Source: Cheiracanthium punctorium | Lineage: Eukaryota; Arthropoda; Arachnida; Araneae; Cheiracanthiidae | Length of the DNA stretch: 64,000 nt | Direction: 5' to 3' | NCBI GenBank assembly: GCA_038373885.1 | Contig: JAWZYV010011902.1 | Coordinates: forward strand, 186,001 to 250,000 | Shown: in pieces, positions 20,926 through 32,252 of the stretch | How positions within the stretch are numbered: position 1 is the stretch's first letter | Layout of the letters: each line of letters opens with the position of its first letter | The notes under the pieces: generated by a model | The model's database searches: none | What the model saw: the letters and a program-made list of their open reading frames with translations, nothing else | Told to the model about the DNA's origin: nothing | Position numbers and translations under genes: made by a program

Positions 20926-23900
20926 TTTTCTTACTAATTATAAGTGAAACTAATTCCATTTTTACGAAATTTCAAAATGCGAAAAATCCTTTCACTCTTG
21001 ATATGAACTTTGCCTTACAGATACTTACTTGAGATGCTAGAGTAACTGCATAATGATAACACAAAAACTGTGTCAGTGTTATTTGAGATCAAACAGAACG
21101 TTAAGAGTGTTTTGCAAACAAATCTATTCTCTTTTAAAGTGTATCTGCAAGATACTTTTGTCCTTCTGGTCTAAGTTCTAAAATAACGTCGCATGGGATG
21201 GACCACTCTTTTATTTTGTCTTGTAATTGCTAAAGCTTGAACAATGTGTTATCTCAGTCATTCTGCAGAACACCTTGGTAAAACTTTACAAAAATCAAAA
21301 TATTTTTGATATCATAGACATAGAAATATCTTCATGAAACATTCGTTGTTTCGTGAATTTTTCGGCTGTCGTAAAAGTAAACCTTTGAGACGCTATTTTC
21401 CCTTAGAGCCTCTTACCCTCTCTGTGTTTTCGATGCAATTTGAAAACTGTGATATCAAACTGCTGTCAAATTCACTTACGAATAGAATTCCGAATAAACA
21501 GCTAACTTTATATTCATCATTATTGTTACTAAAGTAATAGAATTCATTAACAAGGACATATTTAAGGAGAGAGGTTCCATTCACCCTCCCCCTCCCAAAA
21601 TTTCAATTTTTGTCAAGAAAATAAAGTCTTTTTGTGAAAAATCCCGCCTTTTCCACCGTTTGGACTCCTTCCGATTTTTTTTCTGAGTAAAGCCCTGCGC
21701 ATTACTGCCACTTACGCTGCCAAATTCAACGAAGAAATGAAAACTACGTTAATTTTTACAGTTCTTAGTTTAGGAAAATCAAAAACCATCTCATGAAACA
21801 AATAGACATTATTTTACAGTAATTTTAAAAATTATCAGTTTCTTAATGCTGTTGCAGCTATTTTGCTGTATTTCTTTCGTATATCTGACTACAGACTTTT
21901 CAATTCACCCGAAGCTGCATATGCATACTATGCTCTTACTCATAGCAGATGCAACGAGCTTTTAGACTCCTACGTAATCCTTGTCCTTTTATTTTAATGT
22001 ATTTTCTTATAATACAGAATAATTCACCCCTAAGAAACTTCAAACAAACAAGAAAATCTTTTGCGATGTCATCAAAAACTTTACGAGCCAGCCAATTAGA
22101 TTCAAAGTGTTGTTTTATTTTACAATTTGAAAAAATGCTTGCTAATTAATATTTCTTTGTCGTTTAACTTTAAATGAAGGTCTAAATGGCCATTTTATTA
22201 TTTAACAAAATTTGTAAAAAAAAATCTGACTAGTATATTTTAAGATGCAATAGTGAACATTCGTAAAGGATCGTCCTGAAATTTTAATCAATAGCTACTC
22301 CTCAGTTAATCAGAAGTATGAGAATATGCAGAATTATTTTGTGTCGTGCATTTTTTGCTTAAAGTAGTGTGTTATACTGATTGGGTTTCGAAAGGGGTTT
22401 CAAGCTCGTAACAGCAAAACAAAGTAGATTATCTCATTTACGGAAACTCAGAATCATGTTTAAAATTAGTTCTATTTATTTTTTCAACGCACAATTATAC
22501 ATTTACCGTTACCAGGACAACGAAACCGCTAAATATGATAACGAAAACTTCTGAGCAGCAGCTATTGAATTTAAAATCGTTCTGTATTTAAAAATTTCTA
22601 AAAAATCTCTTAATTTATATTTCCCTCCCGTTTATCTTTTAAAAGAGGGCGAAATAAATGTTTCGTCAAAATATTAAAAAAATTATGACGTATAGAATTA
22701 AGATGTAGCAGATGCAGCAGTGACTAATGTAGCAGTTTCAAAATTATTTTACGAAAAATTTTTCAAAAATGTTCTTTCTTTAAAAAATTCTTAAAAATCT
22801 GCAAATTTTGTTACATAGTCAAACAAACTGTTTTCAAAAGGAAATTTCCTCTTCTATACGATGACGCAAATATCATTTAAGTGTAATTATCGGCGTTATT
22901 ATGCATTAAATAAGAAAAAATGCAAAAAATCGCATAAAAAATCGAATTTGATTTTCGAAAAAATTGTTACTAGGGGTGTGTGCTAGAATCTGGCCTAATA
23001 TAAGCGTATACAAAATTTGATAAAACTGCGACCAGCCATCTAGGCACTATGCAATCGAAAAACACATATCAAAAGATCGGAGGTCACAAACGTACATACC
23101 CGTCCTCTACAAACTTTATTTATTCTCGAATTTTATTATGTAAGATGAGAGTTACCTTAAATGTGAAACTACTAACTTGGGATTTTTGTGAGTTTGTTGA
23201 AAGTTTCTGAGGTAAGTCTATTAGTTTATCGATTAACTAAAATTTACATCATTTTTCTGTTTTTGCGTGTTTCTTCAGATTTAGTTTAAAACTAATCAAA
23301 CTTACTTTTCTTGGGGTTTTATGTGATAAAAACTACGAAAAGAAATTAGAATCGCTTTTGTATTCGTGATAAAGGAATAGAAATAATTATCTTAAAAAAT
23401 TAATTAACTAAATTAAAAAAATTAACTAAATAAACTAAATTTAATTAACTAAAACTTTTTCTTTATAACGATCTGTATAGTTCATTTGACCTAATAATAA
23501 GCAGTTTGCAATTTATTATAAAGTTTTCACGAGTGCTACTTTTATTATTTCGTTTTATGATTATCTCGAGCTGTCTGCATCTTTGATGTATCAGTGATAC
23601 ATCAAGGTTATTTGCATACTTCTTACACTCACCCTGCGAACTCAGCTCACGCCTTACTAGAATAAAAACGGCGAATTTTATTTTATTTATTTTTTTCACG
23701 TTTCCAATAATTTTCGCAATTCTTCCGATTATAATTTACTTGTATTAAAACTGAATCTCACAAAAAAGTTCGATTAAATCCTTTTTTAAAGTTAAAATGT
23801 AATTTTGGGTTTTGTTAAGTCATTCTAGATAGCTACTAGTTATAATGAAAAGTTTGAGTAAAGGTGCTGTCTAGTTTGTTTTATCACGAACACATAAGCG

Positions 23901-24035
23901 ATTCTGATTGCCTTACTACGTTTACATTATAACCGCCACCCCCCCCCCCCCAAGAAAAGAAAATGTCAGTAATTTTTTTTTAAATTTAAATTTATAGATA
24001 TAAAAAAATCCTAAAATAAAATATTAATCCCTAAT
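20926..24035. other. Long AT-rich gene-poor stretch
   Basis: Nothing coding recognised over about 3.1 kb. Notable only are a 23-base near-perfect palindrome at 23583-23605 (11-bp arms, TTGATGTATCA) and a run of about 13 C at 23939-23951. Confidence 0.6.
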
Positions 24036-24262
24036 AGCACAGATGGTCACAAAAGAGTCGCTGTGACATCACAGAGGGTCACATTTGTCACAGGACTATA
24101 ACATACCAGTCACATTCTGACTTCTGAGTAATGTGACTCTACTGTGTGGTCACTGTGAAGTTTATTTGTGACCAGTTACCAGGTGACTAGTATGTGATCG
24201 GTCGCTAAGTGACTCCACTGTGAAGTCACTCTGTGACTGTTCTGTGATTTCTGATTTTTAGG
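24036..24262. repeat. Cluster of GTCAC/GTGAC motifs
   Basis: About a dozen copies of the pentamer GTCAC or its complement GTGAC fall in roughly 230 bp, several inside longer words such as GGTCAC, TGTGAC and AGTGAC, in both orientations. This is far above chance in AT-rich DNA. It may be the subterminal region of a DNA transposon or a decayed short tandem array. No boundary is defined. Confidence 0.6.
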
Positions 24263-25124
24263 ACTTCAAAATGACGTCACATCTGGCCGTTTGTTGCGAC
24301 TTTGGAAAAATGCTCATTTTTCGAACATTTTGTAGAAATTTCTTTCGTGAAAGATTTACTAAATAAAATGATTTTGAATAGTATTTTCCCCTGCAGTGCC
24401 CCTTTAAGTCGTGATATTACACTTTTTGTCACACCCATTACTCTGGCGACAGCAGTGACACTTTGACCTGATTAGAGCCATTTAATGGCTCTTCCATGAT
24501 CGTAAGAACTCAAATGGTGTGCAGACATTTTGCATTTCATTATCCCACACCAAACCGAATTTCACAGAAGTTATTTCAACAAGCTATGTAGCTATTTCTG
24601 TCATGCATCTAACTGCGTGGGTTTTCGAATACATTCATATCTTCTGTACACTGCCGTTTGTACAGATAATAGTTCCTGCTCTATTACGCCCTCTGCATTT
24701 CATTTTCCTGCAATTGGCTTGGAGGTTTGCAGATGATAACGCTAATTTGAAAAAAAAAAGATTTTCCTTAGCAATTGTCAAGCAGTGTAGTTCCATGTAT
24801 TTTTTGACAGATAGCGCCAATAATTAATTTAAATTTGCTAATTAATTATTAAGTAACTTACTGGAATTCCACGGTTTTATCTTACCCGTTTTTCTCAGAC
24901 ATTTCCCTCGTCCATGAAGTTTAGTGCAGCTTTCATTACTGCTATGCGTTTTAAACAAAGTTTACTTATTAAATTTGTATCCAATCACCGCATCAATTGA
25001 TCTACTGAGTTATCAACAATAAACAATATCTTAGCCTATTCGGAAGCATAATAGATAAAAAAACTGATACAACCTTAAATATCCCACATCAGACAATACA
25101 TAAACTCCGGCATAAAACTAAAAG
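24263..25124. other. Intergenic DNA
   Basis: No gene recognised. Confidence 0.5.
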
Positions 25125-25437
25125 ATGCATCAATACCCTTCAATTACAAGGAACCTTTCTCCAATAATGTCAGCCCATTTTGGAAACTAAAAATACACTC
25201 CCATCCATTTAATTCTTCTGAAATAAATAAGAAAGAGGCGATATTCAGTTTCCACAGCGGATGGTACAGGCTTTGATGGATCGTCCCCGGCCCGCAGTAG
25301 GGCAATCAATGTGTCAGAAGACGAGAAGTCCTTATTAGACAGTCTTCCTACCGGCCGTTAAGAACAAAGACTATTTCTTCGGATCATTTATAAAAGAGCC
25401 CAGTCAAGTATGATTAAAGGGCTACTGTCATTCTTTG
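25125..25437 (+). repeat. Dispersed repeat, partner at 34085-34378
   Basis: It shares with 34085-34378 the ordered words CTCCAATAATGT, TCTGAAATAAAT, CAATCAATGTGTCAGAAGAC, GACGAGAAG, TTATTAGAC and GATTAAAG, with diverged sequence between. Same orientation, family unknown, no coding content. Confidence 0.65.
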
Positions 25438-25849
25438 ATTTTGTTTGTGTTCTAATTTTGAAGCTGTATCGTATCGTACGTAGTAGTGTTTTTGGAACAT
25501 TTGTACGATTTCTCTTACAACAGTGATCAGAACATGCAAGCTAATAAATTTGGCACTCTTCCATGCAGTTTTCTCAAAAAAATGTAACAATTTTTTACAC
25601 ATATGTGCTAACTGGAATTTACTGGAATTACTGGAATTTACTTAATAAAGCATTCTTATGAAATCGACTGTGTGCAATCTCATTAGAATGCAAATAAATA
25701 GATTAGATATATAATGTAACATAATGGCAAAATATTTGATTGTGGTCTTAACATAAATGTTATGAAAGAGCCCTAAGATTTTTCTGCAGTTAATTTTGCA
25801 TCATAGATTTGTTGGAAGCGTAGACAAGTAGGTTTTGGTGAAGAATCCA
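25438..25849. other. Intergenic DNA
   Basis: No recognisable feature. Confidence 0.5.
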
Positions 25850-26125
25850 GTTGGCAGGAGGTACGTTCATAATTAAGAGGAATTTTAGATTTGGACAATT
25901 ATCTCTAGAACTACGCATTTTAATGATTGCGAGATGCAATCGCCCTCCCCAGAACGTCCCAGACATGCTGTATTGCTTGAAGTCTGTAGATCTGCTTGGT
26001 CAATCCATCCAGAAAATATCCTCACTTTTTAGAAAATCGCCGATAAGAAAAGCTCAATGTGGCCTCGCGTTATCTTCCATAAAAATGAACTCAAGGCCAA
26101 ATGCTAACCTGAAAAGGTGAACATA
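25850..26125 (-). pseudogene. Tc1-like transposase, C-terminal part (split by an insertion)
   Basis: The minus strand reads EFIFMEDNARPH (second catalytic Asp), then LKSEDIFWMD and a decayed SPDLNPIEHVWD-type block readable as QHVWDVLGRAIASR. This is the continuation of the transposase whose N-terminal part lies at 27411-28112. The two halves are separated by the 1283-bp element at 26126-27408. The copy is also frameshifted. Confidence 0.82.
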
Positions 26126-27408
26126 CCCAGACAGCACATAAGCTTAAATTAAGCTTGGCATTTCTTTGAATTTGACGTATTAATACAAGCTTGACAGTTC
26201 AATTCAATTTAAGCTTGCAGCAAGCTTGCAGGAGTCAAGTTGAACTGTCAAGCTGGAATATAGCTTGATTTTTCCTTTCGAAAGCGTGTGTTTATGGCGC
26301 CATCTGTGAAAGAGAATGGACATTAATTGTCTAGCATTTCTCAAATTTGCTCAATAAAGAAAAGTTCGTAAAAGTTGTGTTTTATTTTATTATCGCACAA
26401 AACTTGGACATTAGAACACGCAAGGGAAAGGAATGAATGGGATAATCCCCTCTGAAGTGTAACACGAGGGGAGTTTTAGTTTTATTTACATCTAATTAAC
26501 ATTAGTAATTCCATTAAATAATTAATTAGCCCTAAAATTAAATTTTAATATAATTAACACAATTTAGTTAGTTAATATACTTCACTTTATGGGTGGTAGA
26601 ATGAGGCGCAATCCGGCCTCCACAAAATAATTAATAAGTCATAATGTACTTGACCATAGAATTAAAAAAACAAAGATTCTATATTTCCAAATATGGAAAT
26701 TCTTCAAAATAAATACAATTATACTACGAAATTGATTTCAAAATCAGTCGTTTGTCTCGATTTTGGCCAGCAGTATTGCTCAACATAAGTGTTGCGATAT
26801 TGAAAGTTTTGAAACGTGTCCTGCTTTTAAGTTTATATTATGGTTATTTCCCTATTAGTAGAGTCTATAAATCACACATAACATTATTTAAATTTTGATT
26901 AATCCCTTGGAAAAATAAAAGAAACTTATCAGCATCGCCCAGACTGATCGATCTGGCCAGAAAACGGCGTGAAAACAGTCACTTCAAACTTTAGTCATAG
27001 CTGCCCGAGGCTTATTGGCGGAACGGTTAGCACGCCGGCCTCCCATCCCACAGTTTCCGAGATCGAACCCAGCCGTGGACGTTTGAAGGAAACAGATTAA
27101 AATAACTTGCAATTTCAGAATAGAGGGGAAAATGCGTGGAAAAATAAAGTATGTGGGGCGAGTTTGCCGACGGGCGCCCCGTAAATTAAGAAGAAAATTT
27201 TTTAAGCTGTAAATTAAGCTTGCTATGCCAAGCTTGATTCAAGCTTCTATGTCAAGCTTAATGCAGGCTGGGCAAGTGTAAACTAGAACACTTGATTCAA
27301 GCTTGCATTAAGCTTACACCCTGGAAAATTTCAAGCTTAATTCAAGTTTATTGACTTGATAAATGAAGCTTGTTGCAAGTTTGATGCAAGTTAGCTGTGC
27401 TGTCTGGG
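26126..27408. mobile_element. TA-flanked TIR element with AAGCTT-studded ends
   Basis: It is bounded by TA at 26124-26125 and 27409-27410 with matching termini: left CCCAGACAGCACATAAGCTT, right end the complement of CCCAGACAGCACAGCTAACT. The first about 150 bp and last about 210 bp hold some 13 AAGCTT hexamers, mostly within (T/C)AAGCTT(G/A). No transposase frame is seen and a SINE sits inside. It is inserted in a Tc1-like pseudogene, so it is younger than that copy. A non-autonomous Tc1/mariner/pogo-like element is inferred from the TA target. Confidence 0.78.
27005..27190 (+). repeat. tRNA-derived SINE inside the TA-flanked element
   Basis: A-box-like GGCGGAACGGTTAGCACG and B-box-like GAGATCGAACCC about 45 bases apart, followed by a body ending GCGCCCCGTAAATTAAGAAG. 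It is not a tRNA gene, since it lacks an acceptor stem pairing. Confidence 0.6.
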
Positions 27409-27410
27409 TA

Positions 27411-28112
27411 GGGCTTCAAGACCTCATTACCTCAAAACAGTGTCACAGTGCCTCTTTCAAAGACATGGAGGAGTGTGCGATCATCCAACATGATGCCTGC
27501 CCAGACCATCAAACCTATGGTGCCATAATGGTGGATTTCGCGGACATTGGAGGCCAGGTAGCGGATCTCTGGTTTTCTTCACATGCACGTACATCGAGAA
27601 TCGTTAGTTAGGCGAAACCAGGACTCATCAGTAAAGAGAACTGTCGGCCATTTATCCATACGCCAATCTCTATGCTCTCAGCACCATGCTAAACGGACTT
27701 TCCTAACTATTACGGTTATCGTGATAAATATAAGTCCGTTTAGCATGGTGCCCCTGTTCGTAGATGTGAGTGAGATGCAAATAGCAGGTCTCCTTGCCAA
27801 CAGCCTTTTTCTCATGAAGTCTTCTGGAAAGAGCCATCCTTGAAACTCGGATTCCTGTGGCCGCATCAAGTCTTGAGAGAGATGAGAAGCTGTAGAACCC
27901 TGTACCTCGCTCTAATAAAGAAATGGCGATCTTCTGTGACCTCCGTGGCTCTTGGACGACCTTGCCCAGTCTTTCTCTCTCTCAATGGATCCGGTATCTT
28001 GGAACTGTTTATATAAGTTGCCAAGACGCTGGGCATTAAATTGAACTCTCTACAAATTTGAACTCGAGACTGTCCTGTTTCTAGTCTCTCACCTCAATTC
28101 ACCACTTCATTC
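27411..28112 (-). pseudogene. Tc1-like transposase, N-terminal half and start of catalytic domain
   Basis: On the minus strand, from 28112 downward: an N-terminal helix-turn-helix region (VQICREFN..SVLATYI), a GQGRPRATEVTEDR block with the AT-hook-like GRPR, RARYRVLQLLISL, LARRPAICISLT, then FTDESWFRLTNDSR with the first catalytic Asp, and GLMVWAGIMLDDRTLLHVF. An abnormal hairpin at 27682-27750 interrupts the coding order before the first Asp, and stops and shifts are present. The C-terminal half is at 25850-26125. Confidence 0.85.
27682..27750. repeat. 19-bp perfect inverted repeat with templated filler
   Basis: CACCATGCTAAACGGACTT (27682-27700) and its exact complement (27732-27750) flank a 31-base spacer. 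Most of that spacer (27706-27733, running 2 bases into the right stem) matches 29101-29128 at 27 of 28 positions. The hairpin breaks the Tc1 transposase remnant. Confidence 0.8.
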
Positions 28113-28403
28113 CACGATCTAAACATTGGTATTTATTCATTTTTACTGTTAAAATTTGAATTTAACCGATTGCTCCAAAAATATACAAAGAAATTCGGCG
28201 AATTGTGCTAGTGAACGAAATGGTTGATTGGTCACACGCACTTATAAAGCCTGTTCCTCTACCTGCTCCATCACCCCCCTCCCCACACACACACGCACGT
28301 AGGCTTACGTTTCGACGTACAAGATTTGCATCTTTGTTTCGTTCTTTTATAATCATGAAATTTGACAAAATACGTAAATTCGCTTAATTTTGAACATGAC
28401 TGT
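28113..28403. other. Short intergenic spacer with 8-bp target copy
   Basis: Non-coding. Contains a CA-rich stretch (CCCACACACACACGCACG near 28280). ATGACTGT at 28396-28403 is the left target duplication of the following element. Confidence 0.5.
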
Positions 28404-31044
28404 TAGGATGGGTCGTTTTTCACATTTTTTTAAAAATCGAAATCACCTGTGGTGGAAAAAGTTGTGTATTGACATGAAATATCTGTAAAAAAATTATCTT
28501 GAAATTAAAATATAATAAGACCCCCCGATAAGCTGATGAAGTTTCACCAAATGCGTAAAATTCAACGTTATTTATTTTTTTAAAATTTTTTTATGTATGA
28601 AATTTTTCAACTGCCTGAAAACATTTTTTTTTTTTTTTTGTTATCATGTCATATTTAAAGCCCCCGCCAGGCTTTTGAAATTTGTATAATTTGCTATTTT
28701 AAATAAGGCGGCTCTTTCTGTACCATTTTCTCTGCGATTTTTTAAATTTAATTTTGAATATTACTGATCGATATTACCCCCGATCGAATATTACTGATCG
28801 ATTGATCCTCCAGACTAGATCGATATAAATGGGTTCTCCCCTGGCCTTTAAAGAAGGGCGCACCACCCAGCTGATTTTACTGACCGCCCGAGTTAAAAAA
28901 AAAAAAAAAAGAGATCCCTCTCGATACTTTAGTTAGTTTCCAATCGACACCGGTCAAGGTCAAATGAAAATTCAGAGTTCACTAGCATATGTGCTCTGGA
29001 TGCACTGAGTACTGAATTGTGCAAACTCTAAACTGTTGCTTCTTTAAGATTGGAGCTTGAGTGTAATATAAAAGTAACAAAAAAAGGATAATGAAGCCAG
29101 ACTATTATGGTTATCGTGATAAATATAATAAAATAGACAGTCAAAGGAAGAAAGTTCTCCTAAACTTGCAAAATAGTTTAGCAAAGTGTAAGATAGCTTT
29201 GCAGGCATTATATTTAGATGGAAGAAAGGACTGAACCTTAGCAAAAGTTAAAGAAGGGGGCGTTTCACACAGAAGAATCAAAGGGAAAGAATATACAGCG
29301 TTATTACAAAAGTCCCCCTTTGTAATCATTTTCTCAAATTCTGCACTGGGCATATGTTGTCTTCTTTGCTATAGATGATCGCTTGTCTTTAATCATGGCG
29401 GGAGGTAGGTTCTCTGGGTGACCATAAAAGCCATTCTTGAATTACAGGATACATAACTAATTTCAGGTCTTCACTCTTATGTCTTGAGTAATGTATAACT
29501 TCCCAAAGATGTTGTGCATTGGCTGTGCATAAAGGCTCAGTTTTATTGAGAAATCAAACTTTTGATTACAATTTTAGAACATATTCCACAATATAGTTTC
29601 TATTTCAGGTGACGGCTTTTCTGTAACAATATACGGACGAAGCGCTCTATTTGCCATTGTAAGCCACTTGCCATAAGAGTGTTGTTCAATTGATTTGGGT
29701 GGACAATGTTTTTGGACTGGACAATTTCCAAGTGATATGGATTGATAGGTTTGATACGAACATTTTTGTTTCAAACTAACCCTCACAGGAGATACAAGTC
29801 CATCTACATCTCCTGTGGACAGATCAACAACGATTTTTCTTAACGTGGCAATCAGTAGTTTTATTCAGATGAGTCCAGAATTTTCCCTATAGGACCACAA
29901 TATGTAAAAAGTCCTGTAGTGTTTCCATCTAGATACCGCACTAAATAAAGTAAAGGTTGCATATGACCACTGCAAAGGACTTGTTACATGCAATTGAAAA
30001 AAGCGTAACCCCTTTCAACACCAGTATTCAGGGCCGTTCCATCTGATCCATTTGCAGCTAAATCCACGGTAAATAACCAATTTGTTTTCAAATAATCTGA
30101 AATGCTAGACAGCACTTCATTAGCTGTGCCATTTTCTGGTGATACATGACGAAGGTAATTGCTTTCTGGTTCTTCCAATTACAATATATGTCCATAGATT
30201 CTTTTGTGTGAAACTCCCCTTTCTTTCACAATTACTAAGGTTCAGTCCTTTCTTCCATCTCAATGCAGTGCCTGCAAAGCTACCTTACTTTTTGTTAAAC
30301 TATTTTGCAAGTCCAAGAGAACTTTATTGCTTTGACTGTATATTTTATTACATTTATCGATAACCATATTAGAGTCTGCCTTCATTATTATTTGTTTGTT
30401 ACTTTTACATTACAGTCTAGCTCCGATCTTAAAGAAAAGGCAGTTTACAGTTTACTTTTGCACGATTCAATACTTAGTTTGTGCATCCAGAGCAAATGGG
30501 CAACTAAAATCAGAATTTCCGTTTGACTTAGACCTGTGTCGATAAAAAGCTAACTAAAGTATTTCGACGGATCTCATTTTTTTTTTTAACCCGGCCGGTC
30601 AGTAAAATCAGCTGGGTGGTGTGCCTTTCTTTAAAGGCCTGGGTATAACCCTGTTGCTGTAATATCGATGAGAAATATTCAAAACTAAAGTGAAAAAATT
30701 ATAGAGGAACTAGTGCAGAAGGATTCGCTTTACCAAAAATAGCAAATTATACAAATTTCAAAAGCCTGACGGAGACTTTAAATATTATATGGTATCAAAA
30801 ATTTTCTTTTCACAAACTGTTCAACTATTTCCATTACAGACGGTTAAAAAAATTGATACATAAAAAAATTCAAAAATAAATCTAAAACATCGAATTTTAC
30901 ATATTTGGTAAAACTTCATGGGGTCTGGCAGGGGGTCTTAATATATTTTAATTTCAAGAAAAATCAATTTGGTGTCAATACACAACGTTTCCCACCACAA
31001 GCGATTCCGATTTTTAAAAAAAAAGTGAAAAACGACCCACCCTA
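28404..31044 (-). mobile_element. 2.6-kb element with ~0.9-kb terminal inverted arms and 8-bp target duplication
   Basis: Both ends read TAGG(A/G)TGGGTCGTTTTTCAC when viewed inward. They are flanked by ATGACTGT (28396-28403) and ATGACTCT (31045-31052), a 7 of 8 match. The left arm runs 28404 to about 29285 and the right arm mirrors it from 31044 down to about 30190, with substitutions and indels throughout. About 0.9 kb of unique centre remains and holds minus-strand protein fragments. An 8-bp duplication is known for hAT, P, Merlin and some other superfamilies, but the TAGG terminus is not typical hAT. Superfamily unassigned. Confidence 0.8.
29860..30196 (-). pseudogene. Unidentified transposon protein fragment
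   Basis: The minus strand from about 30178 reads 64 codons containing NWLFTVDLAANGSDGTALNT and GVERGYAFFNC. After a shift come QPLLYLVRYLDGNTTGLF and CGPIGKILDSSE. The DGT..NTG..RG and YLDGxTTG...GPIGK blocks resemble conserved blocks I recall from uncharacterised transposon-linked proteins of arthropods and other invertebrates, but I cannot name the family. Further weak minus-strand fragments reach 29141. Stops interrupt it repeatedly, so it is a dead gene and probably the element's own transposase. Confidence 0.55.
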
Positions 31045-31136
31045 ATGACTCTGTTTCTATAAAATATCGGTTTTGTTATGAATACGTGAAAAAAACTTAA
31101 AATTTCTGACCTGATAATTTTCTGATATTCAGTTAA

Positions 31137-31433
31137 CCCTTCATGGAAGATGGATAAGAGATTCCCGCCTCTAGAAATTCCTTTTCTTATGCTGTGGGAG
31201 AGTCAGGCGTGTTAGTAGATAATTGACTGGGGAGAAAGTGGTAGTCAATTGACCGGCATTGAGCATACAGATTTGTATTTTGTTTGTGGACTTTTGTGGT
31301 CAGTGATATTTGCCCCCACCTACCAAACAAAAGACAAGGCGTGCTCTTCAGCATGGAAGTAGGGGAATGAAATCTTATAGATTCCGCCGCTTTCTGGGAC
31401 AAAAATCCTCATGTGTAAGCCGGAGCGAAAAGG
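31137..31433. mobile_element. Possible piggyBac-like MITE
   Basis: TTAA at 31133-31136 and 31434-31437 flank termini CCCTTCATGG (left) and CCTTTTCGCT (right, complement), which fit the CCCTT start of piggyBac ends. The interior is more GC-rich than its surroundings. TTAA is frequent in AT-rich DNA and the terminal match is short, so this is tentative. Confidence 0.4.
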
Positions 31434-31437
31434 TTAA

Positions 31438-32252
31438 TGGATTATTTTATTGACTAATAAATATTTATGTACAGTGGATCTTTTTTAGATAAATTAATAT
31501 AAAAGTATGTTATTTAGCATAGGGTTTCTTTCCTACTAATCGAACAGAAATAGAATGCAATAGTCAAACTGAAATTCTTATAAAAGGTAAAACCAGGAAA
31601 AATTCTTGTTATTTTTTAAACTTCTCGAATTCGCAATAGTGCATATGAACAAGATATGTGATTGCAATACTTGGCTAGCTTTTAGCTATCGAAAGAAAAA
31701 AGTTCTCTTAAAAAATGTTGAACAAAACACGTAGCACCATTATCAGTTTATAATAATTATTTTTTAATAAATATTTTTTGGTTTAAAGGCATCAAAACAT
31801 CTGTTATTTATTTATTTTCCCGATTTCTGAAATGTCAGATAGTTACAACAGACGACTCATCGTCAATGAGGGATCTAAAATTTTCAACGTTTTTTTATAT
31901 TTATATTGGCAGCAGTGTTTGACATTTGTTCACCCGCAGTTGTTGAAGCTCTTAAAATTAATTCTATATAAAGAACAGCGTTTTCTGATAGTTGAAACAT
32001 CAAAAATTCAATGAAAGTTTCTTTATAATAATAAATTATTCATTCTCGGCGGACTACCATTATAGCAATTTAACAGCTGCATTTATATTACATTACAAAA
32101 CATCTTACTCCAAAGTTGTTACATAAAAATTTCACTAGAAAATTGAATTTTCCAGAATCCTTGATTTCTAAAAGATCACCTAAAATAGTAGTTTTTCGAA
32201 ATTACTAATTAATAATACTTATAAGAAAATAGTCTATTCCAATCTATTTTTG
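31438..32252. other. AT-rich intergenic DNA
   Basis: No recognisable feature. Confidence 0.55.

Noticed and set aside
25851..26120. 89-codon plus-strand frame
   Set aside because: The opposite strand reads Tc1 blocks (MEDNARPH, QHVWD), so this is antisense.
27363..27611. 82-codon plus-strand frame crossing the right end of the AAGCTT element
   Set aside because: It runs from the element's terminal repeat into antisense Tc1 sequence and cannot be one protein.
31137..31433. 71-codon minus-strand frame (31187-31402) as a piggyBac transposase piece
   Set aside because: No recognisable piggyBac motif; only the TTAA-flanked ends support that class.
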